NCBI GenBank assembly: GCA_041567315.1
Contig: JBFGCA010000015.1
Coordinates: 1-57,238, forward strand
Source of the DNA: JBFGCA01 sp041567315
GTDB taxonomy: Bacteria; Acidobacteriota; Thermoanaerobaculia; Multivoradales; JAHEKO01
Length of the DNA: 57,238 nucleotides
Direction of reading: 5' to 3'
Numbering within the stretch: position 1 is the first letter of the stretch; every line of letters begins with the position of its first letter. The notes below the pieces were generated by a model that was not told where the DNA came from, searched no databases, and saw nothing but the letters and a program-made list of their open reading frames with translations. Below, in pieces: positions 17,415-26,404 of this stretch. The position numbers were made by a program, and so were the translations under genes.

Positions 17415-18266
17415 TCAGTCGCGCGGGATCTCGCGGTCGAGGTTGACGGCCGCGTCGGAGAGGCGCGCCACCAGCATCAGCCGCCGCTTGAAGCGGTTGG
17501 CCCGCTCCATGCGAGTGATCCGCTCCACCACCTCGGCCGGGTAGCCGCGCTCCACCACCTCGGCCGGCGCGAAGCCGCGGTCGAACAGCAGATAGAGCAC
17601 CTCGTCGGCGGTGGCGTAGTCGAAGCCCAGCTCCTCCTCGTCGGTCTGGCCCGGCCAGAGGTCGGCCGAGGGCTTCTTCTCCACCACCTCGGCCGGCAGC
17701 TCGAGATGGCGGGCGAGCTGCCAGACCTGCTGCTTGTAGAGGTCGCCGAGCGGATTGATCGAGCTGGCGTTGTCGCCGAAGATCGTCGAGTAGCCGAGCA
17801 GGATCTCGGTCTTGTTGGAGGTGCCGAGCACCAGGCAGCGGAGCTTCTTGGCCTGGTCGAAGAGCACCGCCATCCGCACCCGCGCCATCATGTTGCCCTG
17901 GCGCACCTTGCCGGCCGCCGGATCGTGGGCGGAGAAGTAGGCGTCGACCATCGCCGAGATGTCCAGCACCGGCGCCTCGAGACCCAGCGTTGCCGCCACC
18001 CGCTCGGCGTCGGCCCGCGAGTCGGGGCTCGACGTGCGGTGGGGCAGCATGAAGGGGTGGACCCTATCGCCACCCAGCGCCTGCACTGCCAGCGCCGCCG
18101 CCAGCGCCGAGTCGACCCCGCCGCTCAGACCCAGGACCACCCCGTCGGCGCCGGTCGAGCGCACCGCGTCGTCGATGAACGAGGTCAGGACGCGGACCGC
18201 CAGCTCGTCGTCGAGCCGGAGCCGGCGGCCGACGTAGTCGCGGGGGCTTGCCGGCCGAGCGCTCAC
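17415..18266 (-). CDS. nadE: NAD+ synthetase (NadE), synthetase subunit
   Basis: A 283-residue ATP-pyrophosphatase that amidates deamido-NAD. The P-loop LSGGVDSALAAALAV lies at about 47-61; GTSNKTEILLGYSTIFGD and KKPSADLWPGQTDEEELG are the conserved ATP and substrate segments. The start is GTG 18266, overlapping the stop of the upstream nitrilase by four bases (GTGA). No glutaminase domain is fused; the coupled nitrilase probably supplies ammonia from glutamine, making a split glutamine-dependent enzyme. Confidence 0.92.
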   Translation of the reverse strand: MSARPASPRDYVGRRLRLDDELAVRVLTSFIDDAVRSTGADGVVLGLSGGVDSALAAALAVQALGGDRVHPFMLPHRTSSPDSRADAERVAATLGLEAPVLDISAMVDAYFSAHDPAAGKVRQGNMMARVRMAVLFDQAKKLRCLVLGTSNKTEILLGYSTIFGDNASSINPLGDLYKQQVWQLARHLELPAEVVEKKPSADLWPGQTDEEELGFDYATADEVLYLLFDRGFAPAEVVERGYPAEVVERITRMERANRFKRRLMLVARLSDAAVNLDREIPRD

Positions 18267-19090
18267 GACGGCCCCTCGATGTCGTCGCGTACCGCCCGCA
18301 CCAGCGGCAGCCGCCAGCGCAGGCGGTCGACCTCGCGCAGGTCGAGGGTAGCGACCAGCAGCTCCTCGTCCAGGAACGGCGCCCGCGCCAGCACCTCGCC
18401 GCCCGGCCGCACCACGTGGCTGCCGCCGGTGTAGAAGGAGCCCTCCTCCCAGCCCACCCGATTGCAATAGAGCACCCAGCAGGTGTTGACCAGGGCGGTG
18501 GAGCGGGTCAGCGACTCCCAGGCCTCGTGGCTGTCGGGGACCGGCCCACCGCCCACCCGGCCCGGGCTGGCCGAGATCACCGCCAGCAGCTTGCCGCCGC
18601 CGATAGCCAGCCGCCGCGCCAGCTCCGGGTGCCAGAGGTCCTCGCAGATGAGAAGCCCGAGATGCCGCCCGTCGATCGCTGCCAGCTCGAGCCGGGTGCC
18701 GGGACCGAAGAACCGGCCCTCCTGGAAGATGCCGTAGGTCGGCAGGTAGAGCTTGCGGTGGACGTGGACGATCGCCCCGTCGCGGAGCAGCAGGGCGCTG
18801 TTGTAGAGCACCCCCTGCTCGTCCTCCTCGACCAGCCCGACGACCACCGACATGCCGGCGGCGGCCTCGGCGAGGTGGCCGACCAGCGGCGAGCCGGCCG
18901 GGCGGAGCGCCATCTGGCTGGTCAGGTGGAGCAATCGGTAGCCGGTCAGCGACAGCTCCGGGAACAGCAGCAGCTCGACCCCGCGACCGCGGGCGCGCTC
19001 GATCCACTCCAGGTGGCGCTCCAGGTTCTCCTCGACCGCTCCCAGCCGGGAGTCGATCTGCGCCAGGCCGACGGTCAGCTGCGAGGACAT
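18263..19090 (-). CDS. Nitrilase-family amidohydrolase, putative glutaminase subunit of NAD+ synthetase
   Basis: A 275-residue carbon-nitrogen hydrolase. The Glu-Lys-Cys triad is visible: Glu in LLFPELSLTGY (about 44), Lys in VHRKLYLPTYG (about 114) and Cys in LICEDLWHPE (about 150). FPELSLTGY, HRKLYLPTYGIFQE and the ICEDLWHP form match the glutaminase domain of two-domain NAD synthetases better than those of other nitrilases. It is translationally coupled to nadE. The inferred role is to release ammonia from glutamine for NadE. The start is ATG 19090; it is divergent from the SurA-like gene across a palindromic -10. Confidence 0.85.
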   Translation of the reverse strand: MSSQLTVGLAQIDSRLGAVEENLERHLEWIERARGRGVELLLFPELSLTGYRLLHLTSQMALRPAGSPLVGHLAEAAAGMSVVVGLVEEDEQGVLYNSALLLRDGAIVHVHRKLYLPTYGIFQEGRFFGPGTRLELAAIDGRHLGLLICEDLWHPELARRLAIGGGKLLAVISASPGRVGGGPVPDSHEAWESLTRSTALVNTCWVLYCNRVGWEEGSFYTGGSHVVRPGGEVLARAPFLDEELLVATLDLREVDRLRWRLPLVRAVRDDIEGPS

Positions 19091-19112
19091 GGGAGGTCGA
19101 GGGCGCGGGGCC

Positions 19113-19140
19113 GGGGAGAAATCCCCGCCATGCTAGCATG
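19113..19140. promoter_or_regulatory. Palindromic extended -10 shared by two divergent genes
   Basis: CATGCTAGCATG (19129-19140) is a perfect palindrome, so the extended -10 TGCTAGCAT is present on both strands. On the plus strand it ends nine bases before the SurA-like ATG (19149); on the minus strand it faces the nitrilase-nadE operon, 39 bases before ATG 19090. GGGGA-GAAA-TCCCC (19113-19126), a stable GNRA-type hairpin, would lie in the nitrilase leader. Confidence 0.5.
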
Positions 19141-19148
19141 CGCGGCCG

Positions 19149-19892
19149 ATGCGAAACCGGCTAAGTGGCTTGCTTCTCAGTTGCTTGGGGCTCGCCTGCG
19201 GGCTCGGGTGGGGGCCGGTGGCGGCCGCCCAGGAGACCCCGCCGGCGGTCGCCGAAGGGGTCCCCGCGGCGGGCGCGACCGACCGCATCCTGGCGGTGGT
19301 CGACGACGACCCCATCCTGGCCTCCGAGGTCGACCAGGTGATCGGTCTCGAGCTGGTGGAGCGACTGCCCGGCGAGACCGGGGAGGGGCTGCGGCGCCGC
19401 GTCCTCGACCAGCTCATCGAGCGCAAGCTGCGCTTCCACGAGATCGACCGCTTCGGATTCGCCGAGGTGCCGCTCGAGGAGGTCGAGGAGCAGCTCGAGC
19501 GGCTGCGCGAAGCGCACCGGAGTGACGAGGAGTTCGCCCACCGCCTCGAGCGGCTGGGGCTCGACGAGGACGGGCTGCGCCAGATCCTGGCCCGCCAGAT
19601 CATGGTCCTGCTCTACGTCGAGGAGCGGCTCGGGGCGCGGGTCTTCGTCGACCTCGAGGACATCCGCGCCTACTACGAGGAGACCCTGGTCCCCGAGCTC
19701 GAGGCGCGCGGCGCGGCGGTGCCCCAGCTGGCCGCGGTGCGCGAGGACGTCCGCCGGGTGCTGCGCGAGCTGCGTCTCAACGAGGAGCTCGAGCGCTGGA
19801 CCGAGGAGCTGCGGCGCGAGGCCGACGTCGAGATCTACATCGACAGCGAGCGGACCGAGCTGCCGCCGCTGGTGGTCTCCTCGGAGGGCTGA
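19149..19892 (+). CDS. SurA-like periplasmic chaperone without PPIase domain
   Basis: A 247-residue protein with a signal peptide (hydrophobic core at about 7-25). ILAVVDDDPILASEVDQVIG begins the SurA N-terminal domain, followed by VLDQLIERKLRFHEIDRFGF, FAHRLERLGLDEDGLRQ and ILARQIMVLLYVEE, all typical of that chaperone fold. No parvulin PPIase domain follows; the chain ends with a charged helix and is shorter than E. coli SurA (about 430). The likely role is binding unfolded outer-membrane proteins in the periplasm. The gene has no Shine-Dalgarno site; an extended -10 lies nine bases upstream. It converges on the lytic transglycosylase. Confidence 0.82.
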   Translation: MRNRLSGLLLSCLGLACGLGWGPVAAAQETPPAVAEGVPAAGATDRILAVVDDDPILASEVDQVIGLELVERLPGETGEGLRRRVLDQLIERKLRFHEIDRFGFAEVPLEEVEEQLERLREAHRSDEEFAHRLERLGLDEDGLRQILARQIMVLLYVEERLGARVFVDLEDIRAYYEETLVPELEARGAAVPQLAAVREDVRRVLRELRLNEELERWTEELRREADVEIYIDSERTELPPLVVSSEG

Positions 19893-19905
19893 GCAGGCCG
19901 GGGCT

Positions 19906-22170
19906 CTACTCGACCGGCGCTGCGTAGAGCTCCCCGTAACGGGCCCGGCTGGCCAGCACCTTGCGCAGGTAGTTCCGGGTCTCGCTGAAGCCGACCTTGC
20001 TGTAGTACTCGGCCCCGTCGAGGCCGTAGCAGTAGCTGCGCCACAACTGCGCCTGGTCCTCGCCGGCGTTGTAGGCGGCCACCATGAGCGGGGTGCGGCC
20101 CGCGAAGCGCTGCTGGAGCTCGGCGAGGTAGGCGGCCCCCAGGGCGATCGACACCTCCGGCCGGTGCAGGTCCTCGGCGTCGAGGCTCGACAGCCCGGTC
20201 TCGGGGAGCAGCCGGAAGGCGGTGGGTAGCACGAACTGGGTCAGCCCGCGCGCCGAGGCGGCCGACATCGCCAGCGGATCGAAGCGGCTCTCCTCGCGGA
20301 TGATCGAGGCGAGCAGCAGCGGATCGACCCCGAAGCGCGCCGCTTCGGCTTCGATGAGCTGCCGGTAGGCCAGCGGATAGAGCAGCCGCTGGTAGTCCGC
20401 CGGCAGCCACTCGGCCGGCAGGTCGGGTGGCAGCCGCTGGCTCAGCACCTCGACCCGGTAGAGCGAGGCGCGGACCAGGCCGGTGTGCTGGAGCAGGCTG
20501 CTGGCGGTGAGGGCCAGCGCCGGATCGCTGACCGGGAAATGCCGCTCGACGACGGTGGTGCCGTGCTCGACGATGCCCAGGGCCAGCAGCAGCTCCTCGG
20601 GCTGTCGCAGGGTAGCCCGCCAGAGCGGCCAGTCGCCGGGGGCGAGCCGCCGCATCTCGAGCAGAGCGCGGCCGCGGTCGTCCTTGACCAGATGGCGCTC
20701 GAGGTGCCGGCGGGCTTCGAGACCCTGCGGGTCGCCCCCGCCGAGCAGCAGCCAGGCGCCGTAGAGATCGCGGTTGCGTTCGGAGGCGGCAAGCCGCAGT
20801 CCGTGCCGTCGGGCGGCCGCGGCCAGCTCGCCGTCCAGCCGTTGCCGGGCGGCCAGCGACAGGGGATGGTAGGGGTCCGCGATCAGACCCTCGAGGTAGC
20901 GTCCGACCGCTCCTTCCGGGCCGGCTTCCAGCTCGGCGAGCCGGCCCCGCCAGTAGGCGATCTCGGCCACCGGCGCCTCGCGGGTGCGGGCTGCGGCGTC
21001 CAGCCAGGCGCCGGCGCGGTCGGAGCGGCCGCGGGCGAGGTCCGAGCTGGCGAGGAACAGGTAGGCGCGCGCCAGCAGCTCGCGCCAGCCCGGGCGCGCC
21101 GCCAGAAGGGGGAGCAATTCGAGGGCGCCGGCCTCGTTGCCGCCGCGCCACTCCACCCGCAGCGCCGCCAGCAGCGCGGCACCGGTCCAGCGGCTCCCGG
21201 AATCGGCCAGGAAGGCCCGGCGATAGCTGGCCGAGGCGTCGCTCCAGTCGCCGCCCAGCTCGAGCGAGCGCCCCTGCTGGAAGAGGTCGCGGGCGGCCTC
21301 CTCGCCGCCGTCGCGCTCGGCGGCCAGCTCTGCGAAGCGGACCGCCGCCTCGCGGTACTCGCCCAGCCAGAAGTAGCTCCTGGCCAGGGCGTACAGAGCC
21401 TCGCGGCGGCTCTGGTCGGTGGCCCCCGAACGCCCGCCCGCCGCGCCCTCTGCCGGCCGGCCGCCGAGGCCCTGCTCCAGATAGACGATCGCCTTCCGGA
21501 AAAGGCGGTGGCGGTGGAAGGTCAACCCCAGCAGCAGGGCGACGTCGCTGCCCTCGCGCGGCCCCGGGCGGGTCTGGACGAGCCGCTCGGCGGCCTGCCG
21601 CGCGATCTCGTCGCCGGGGGCGGCCCGCAGCAGGTCGAGGTACCGCCGGCGCGCGGCCTCCGGATCGCCCTCTCGCAGCATGCAGTCGGCCCGCGCCAGC
21701 TCGAGCCGGCGGTCCTCGGCGGCCGGCAGCCGCCAGGCCTTCAGGGCGGCGAGCAGCCGGCAGTCGCCGCCCTCGGAAACCGACTGCGCCAGCAGGCGGC
21801 TGGCGGCCGGCACCACCGCGGCCGGTGGCTGGCGGGCGAGGAGGGTGGCGAGCAGGCCGGCCGCTACCTCGGGGTGGTCCATCCGGATCTGGTTGGCGGC
21901 CAGCCGGTAACGGCTGTAGCCGGTGAGCGCCGGGGTCGAGCCCAGCGCGGAGACGAAGGCCAGGTGGGCCTCATGACCGCGGCCCAGCGACTCCAGCAGG
22001 TGACCGCGCAGGTAGTCGAGGCCGGCGGCCGCCGCCCGCTCCGGGTCGGCGGCCTGCGCGACCTCCGCCGCCGCCAGCGCCTCCTCGGGCCGCCCGTCGA
22101 GCTGCAGCCGGACGAGCCCCGGACGAGGGTCGCCCGAAGTCAGCAGCAGGAGGGAGAGGATCCACAGCAT
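19906..22170 (-). CDS. Lytic murein transglycosylase with TPR-like N-terminus
   Basis: A 754-residue protein with a short signal peptide. Residues about 20-600 are helical TPR-like repeats. The SLT domain is C-terminal: the catalytic Glu is in SIIREESRFDPLAMS (about 626), followed by ARGLTQFVLPTA, ALGAAYLAELQ and VAAYNAGED, the conserved blocks of the Slt70 type. It cleaves peptidoglycan glycan strands, leaving anhydromuramyl ends. It begins 24 bases after the stop of murA, so synthesis and remodelling of peptidoglycan share an operon. Confidence 0.9.
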   Translation of the reverse strand: MLWILSLLLLTSGDPRPGLVRLQLDGRPEEALAAAEVAQAADPERAAAAGLDYLRGHLLESLGRGHEAHLAFVSALGSTPALTGYSRYRLAANQIRMDHPEVAAGLLATLLARQPPAAVVPAASRLLAQSVSEGGDCRLLAALKAWRLPAAEDRRLELARADCMLREGDPEAARRRYLDLLRAAPGDEIARQAAERLVQTRPGPREGSDVALLLGLTFHRHRLFRKAIVYLEQGLGGRPAEGAAGGRSGATDQSRREALYALARSYFWLGEYREAAVRFAELAAERDGGEEAARDLFQQGRSLELGGDWSDASASYRRAFLADSGSRWTGAALLAALRVEWRGGNEAGALELLPLLAARPGWRELLARAYLFLASSDLARGRSDRAGAWLDAAARTREAPVAEIAYWRGRLAELEAGPEGAVGRYLEGLIADPYHPLSLAARQRLDGELAAAARRHGLRLAASERNRDLYGAWLLLGGGDPQGLEARRHLERHLVKDDRGRALLEMRRLAPGDWPLWRATLRQPEELLLALGIVEHGTTVVERHFPVSDPALALTASSLLQHTGLVRASLYRVEVLSQRLPPDLPAEWLPADYQRLLYPLAYRQLIEAEAARFGVDPLLLASIIREESRFDPLAMSAASARGLTQFVLPTAFRLLPETGLSSLDAEDLHRPEVSIALGAAYLAELQQRFAGRTPLMVAAYNAGEDQAQLWRSYCYGLDGAEYYSKVGFSETRNYLRKVLASRARYGELYAAPVE

Positions 22171-22194
22171 CGCCGACGTCCCGCCCCGAGCGAC

Positions 22195-23457
22195 TCATCG
22201 GTCGGCCGGCTGCCTCTCGACGCGGGCGCCCAAGTGCTGCAATTTCAGTTCCATGCGCTCGTACCCGCGGTCCAGGTGGTAGATCCGATCGACCACGGTC
22301 TCGCCCTCGGCCGCCAGTCCGGCCAGCACCAGACAGGCCGAGGCGCGCAGGTCGGTGGCCATCACCCGCGCCCCGGACAGCGGCGTCGGGCCGTGGACCC
22401 GGGCGAAGCTGCCGTCCACCTGGATGGCCGCTCCCATGCGGTTGAGCTCGGGCACGTGCTGGAAGCGGTTCTCGAAGACCGTCTCGCAGACGGTGGCGGT
22501 GCCCCGCGCCTGGGTCATCAGCACCATGTACTGGGCCTGCAGGTCGGTGGGGAAGCCCGGATAGGGGGCGGTGACCACGTCGCGGGGGCGCAGCTCACGC
22601 TGGCGGCGCAAGCGGAGTCCGCCGGCGGTCTCCTCGATGCGGCAGCCGCTCTCCGCCAACTTTTCCAGCAGCGGTGCCAGATCGGCCCGGCGCGCCCCCT
22701 CGAGGGCCAGGTCGCCGCCGGTCAGCGCCGCCGCCACCAGGTAGGTCCCGCCCTCGATGCGGTCGGGGATGATCTGGTGCTCGGCGCCCCGCAGGCGGTC
22801 GACGCCCTCGATCTCCAGGCGCTCCTCGCCGGCGCCCTGGATCCTGGCGCCCATCGCGCCGAGCAGCCGGGCGAGGTCGGCCACCTCGGGCTCGCGGGCG
22901 CAGTTCTCGAGCACCGTGGTGCCGCGCGCCAGGGCGGCGGCCATCATCAGGTTCTCGGTGCCGGTGACGGTCGGCATCGCGAAGCGGAACCGGGCGCCGG
23001 TCAGCCGGCGGGCGCGGGCGGTGACGTAGCCGTGCTCGAGCTGGACCTCGGCCCCCAGCGCCTCGAGCCCGGCCAGGTGCTGGTCGATGGGCCGCACGCC
23101 GATGGCGCAGCCCCCGGGAAGCGACACCCGGGCGTGACCGAGCCGCGCCACCAGCGGCCCCAGCACCAGGACGCTGGCTCGCATCGTCTTGACCAGCTCG
23201 TAGGGCGCGTCGTCGGGGCTGGCGACCCCCGACGGCACCAGCTCGAGGGTCTCGCCCTGCTCATGGCTCTCCACCCCGAGATGCCCGAGCAGCCGCCGCA
23301 TGGTGGCGATGTCGCGGACCCGCGGCAGCCCGGCGAGCCGCAGCCGTCCGTCGGCCAGCAGCGAGGCGGCCAGCGCCGGCAGCGCCGCGTTCTTGGCGCC
23401 GCCGGCCCGCACCGTGCCGTGCAAGCGGCAGGGGCCGTGGATGCGAAAGACTTCCAC
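22195..23457 (-). CDS. murA: UDP-N-acetylglucosamine 1-carboxyvinyltransferase MurA
   Basis: A 420-residue enzyme that transfers enolpyruvate from PEP to UDP-GlcNAc, the first committed step of peptidoglycan synthesis. GGAKNAALPALAASLLADG starts the fold; the active-site Cys is in LPGGCAIGVRPIDQH (about 117), and TENLMMAAALARG and GFPTDLQAQYMVLM are conserved. The Cys at this site is the fosfomycin target in the family. The start is GTG 23457; the six bases before it separate it from a CATAAT -10, so the mRNA may be leaderless. Confidence 0.95.
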   Translation of the reverse strand: MEVFRIHGPCRLHGTVRAGGAKNAALPALAASLLADGRLRLAGLPRVRDIATMRRLLGHLGVESHEQGETLELVPSGVASPDDAPYELVKTMRASVLVLGPLVARLGHARVSLPGGCAIGVRPIDQHLAGLEALGAEVQLEHGYVTARARRLTGARFRFAMPTVTGTENLMMAAALARGTTVLENCAREPEVADLARLLGAMGARIQGAGEERLEIEGVDRLRGAEHQIIPDRIEGGTYLVAAALTGGDLALEGARRADLAPLLEKLAESGCRIEETAGGLRLRRQRELRPRDVVTAPYPGFPTDLQAQYMVLMTQARGTATVCETVFENRFQHVPELNRMGAAIQVDGSFARVHGPTPLSGARVMATDLRASACLVLAGLAAEGETVVDRIYHLDRGYERMELKLQHLGARVERQPADR

Positions 23458-23463
23458 GCCCGG

Positions 23464-23469
23464 ATTATG
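23464..23469 (-). promoter_or_regulatory. -10 element directly before murA
   Basis: CATAAT on the minus strand (five of six consensus) ends six bases before the murA GTG. No Shine-Dalgarno site is present. The -35 region is weak, so the assignment rests on the -10 and its spacing, which is the same as at the cysteine desulfurase gene. Confidence 0.45.
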
Positions 23470-23751
23470 GCCGATGCTCGTGTGGTGCCGGGCAGCGGAG
23501 AGTTGGGATCGGAAGCAGAATCTGCCGGGCTCGGCTGCACGCCGGTGCGGTCTGTGCTGGTCGAGGTCGAGTTCCGGGTAGAAGGGGGCTGGTGAGGAGG
23601 CGAAACGCCGGGAGTGGCCGCAAGCACGGCTCAGACGCCACCGATCGCGGCGTCACGAGCCCGTTGCCAACGGGCGGAAGACAAGCCAGCAGGGAGAACT
23701 CGGTTTGCCGAGGTCGCGGACGAGGCCCTGGTGCGCCGGGCCCCGGCCGGT
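23470..23751. other. Gap between prmC and murA
   Basis: About 280 bases without a convincing gene on either strand. A hairpin CTCGG-TTTG-CCGAG lies near 23699-23712 and may end transcription from the prfA-prmC operon; it has no T-run. Nothing else is recognised. Confidence 0.3.
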
Positions 23752-24608
23752 TCAGTCGGGGCCGCGGCGCAGGAGGGCGGCGCGCGGAATGCCGGCGTAG
23801 TCCTCTCGGATCTCCTCTACTTGGAAGGGCGAACTGCGGGCGGCGGACTCGAGGGTCTGCGCCTGGCCGAGGCCGAGTTCTAGGATCAGCGGCGTCCCGG
23901 GACGCAGGCCGGCCAGAGCAGCCAGCAGGCGGGCTAGGAAGAGGTCGCCTGGCTCGGGCAGGAAGAGGGCGTCCGCCGGTTCGAACTCGCGGACCTCGGC
24001 GGAGAGCGCTTGGGCGTCGGCGGGATCGACATAGGGGGGGTTGCTCACCACCAGGTCAAAGGGAAGCTGGCGGTCTCCTACCTGATCGAATGCCGAAGCG
24101 AGATCGGAGGCCACGAGCCGCACGGTCTGGCCAACGCCGTGGCGGCGGGCGTTGAGCGCCGCCACCGACAGCGCCGCGGGCGAGCGGTCGGTGGCCACCA
24201 CCAGGCCGGCGGGCAGCTCCAGGGCCAGGGTCACCGCCAGGCAGCCGGAGCCGGTCCCCAGGTCGAGAACGCGGGGAGCAGGGGGCAGCCGCTGTGCGAG
24301 CGCGGCCTCCACGAGGTGCTCGGTCTCGGGCCGGGGAACCAGCACCCGGCGGTCGACGACGAAAGGGCGCCCGAAGAACTCCTTCTCGCCCAGCAGGTAG
24401 GCCACCGGCTCGCCGGTCAGGCGGCGGGCCAGGAGCGCCTCGAAGCGCTGCCGGTCGGTCTCGCGAACCGGCTGGCGCGAGCGGGCGAGGAGCTGCGCCT
24501 CGGTGAGGCCCAGCACCCGGGCCAGCAGCAGCGCCGCTTCGCGGGTCGGGGGGCGGAAGGGGGCGGCCGCCAGCCGCCGCCGGGCGCCGGCGAGGAGGGC
24601 TTCGATGG

Positions 24609-24612
<4 letters not shown>
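23752..24612 (-). CDS. prmC: Peptide chain release factor N5-glutamine methyltransferase PrmC
   Basis: 286 residues if it starts at CTG 24612. The enzyme methylates the Gln of the GGQ motif in release factors. The SAM motif is LDLGTGSGCLAVTLAL (about 117-132) and the catalytic VSNPPYVD lies near 188-195. A GTG at 24516 would remove the first 32 residues, but those encode the conserved helical N-terminus of PrmC (EALLAGARRRLAAAPF, then PTREAALLLARVLGL). The CTG overlaps the prfA stop by four bases (CTGA), echoing the GTGA overlaps elsewhere; no ATG or GTG is in frame nearby upstream. It lies directly after its substrate's gene. Confidence 0.9.
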
Positions 24613-25691
<1,079 letters not shown>

Positions 25692-26098
25692 GGTTCCCGC
25701 AGCCTCACGCGAAGTACCTCCCAGGGCGCCACCCATCCAGTATGCCTCCGGGGCCCGCGCCCCGGCAAGCCGCCGCCCCGGCGGGCGGCAACCACCGCAG
25801 CCAGCGACCCCTCCGCACCCCGCGCCCGCCCACCGCCATCGGGCGGGAGGCCGCCGCCAGGCCGGGGGCTGGCAGCCGCGTAACGTGTAGGCCAGGATGG
25901 GGGAGTGAAGCGGGGTTCAGACCGGGACTTCTGCGCTGGTTTTCGACCGTTGGCGACGGTTGCCGCTCGTTGACGCTAACTGGTGAACAACACGAGACTT
26001 ACGGCCTTAGCTTGGGTGCATGGACAGCGCCCGTTCCCCCTCGATTGCGATTCCAGGTGTTTGCTTCCTGGTTGCTCGCGCGGCCCGGTAGGGGCGCC
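25692..26098. other. Gap with repeat copy and recombinase-like upstream region
   Basis: No gene. 25741-25916 is GC-rich repeat (see separate entry). 25917-26098 is less GC-rich than its surroundings and contains a hairpin ACCGT-TGGCG-ACGGT (about 25946-25960). It immediately precedes the integrase remnant and may be left over from a mobile element, but no attachment-site duplication was found. Confidence 0.4.
25791..25916. repeat. Intergenic hairpin repeat family 2, copy 1
   Basis: About 126 bp, closely similar to 36610-36736. The shared core includes a CCCGCCC/GGGCGGG hairpin around an ATCG-containing loop, then the blocks GAGGCCGCCGCCAGGCCGGG, GGCAGCCGCGTAACGTGT and GGGGAGTGAAGCGGGGT. The copy sits in the same orientation upstream of a minus-strand gene (prfA), as the second does upstream of phzF. 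It is non-coding and has no clear terminal inverted repeats. Confidence 0.85.
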
Positions 26099-26383
26099 GT
26101 GAGGCTCACCAAGCGGGCGATCGACAAGGCCCGGCACCACGGCCGCATCGGGCCCGCCTGCTACCTGTGGGACGACGAGATCACCGGCCTGGGGGTACGG
26201 ATCTACCCCTCGGGCCGGAAGTCCTTCGTCGTCGCCTACCGGGCGAGCGGACGGCAGGGTGTCCACACCCTCGGGCGCTTCGGCCCGCTGACGCTCCACG
26301 AAGCGCGGACCGAGGCTCTCGAGAAGCTGGCCCAGATCCGGCGCGGGGCGGGGGAACAGGCCCTTCGCCAGCGCGTAGAGTAG
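26099..26383 (+). pseudogene. Truncated tyrosine recombinase, arm-binding domain only
   Basis: 94 residues starting at GTG 26099. The sequence (LTKRAIDKARHHGRIG, then YLWDDEITGLGVRIYPSGRK and FGPLTLHEARTEALEKLAQI) matches the N-terminal DUF4102/arm-type DNA-binding domain of phage-type integrases. A full integrase has about 400 residues; here the frame stops right after this domain, with no core-binding or catalytic domain downstream, where the phosphatase gene begins. It is therefore a remnant of an integrated element. Confidence 0.75.
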
Positions 26384-26404
26384 GAGGGCTCCGAGCGAGC
26401 GCCC

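Noticed and set aside
20485..23595. A 1036-codon plus-strand open frame opposite the lytic transglycosylase and murA
   Set aside because: It crosses two real genes and their gap, with no recognisable domains.
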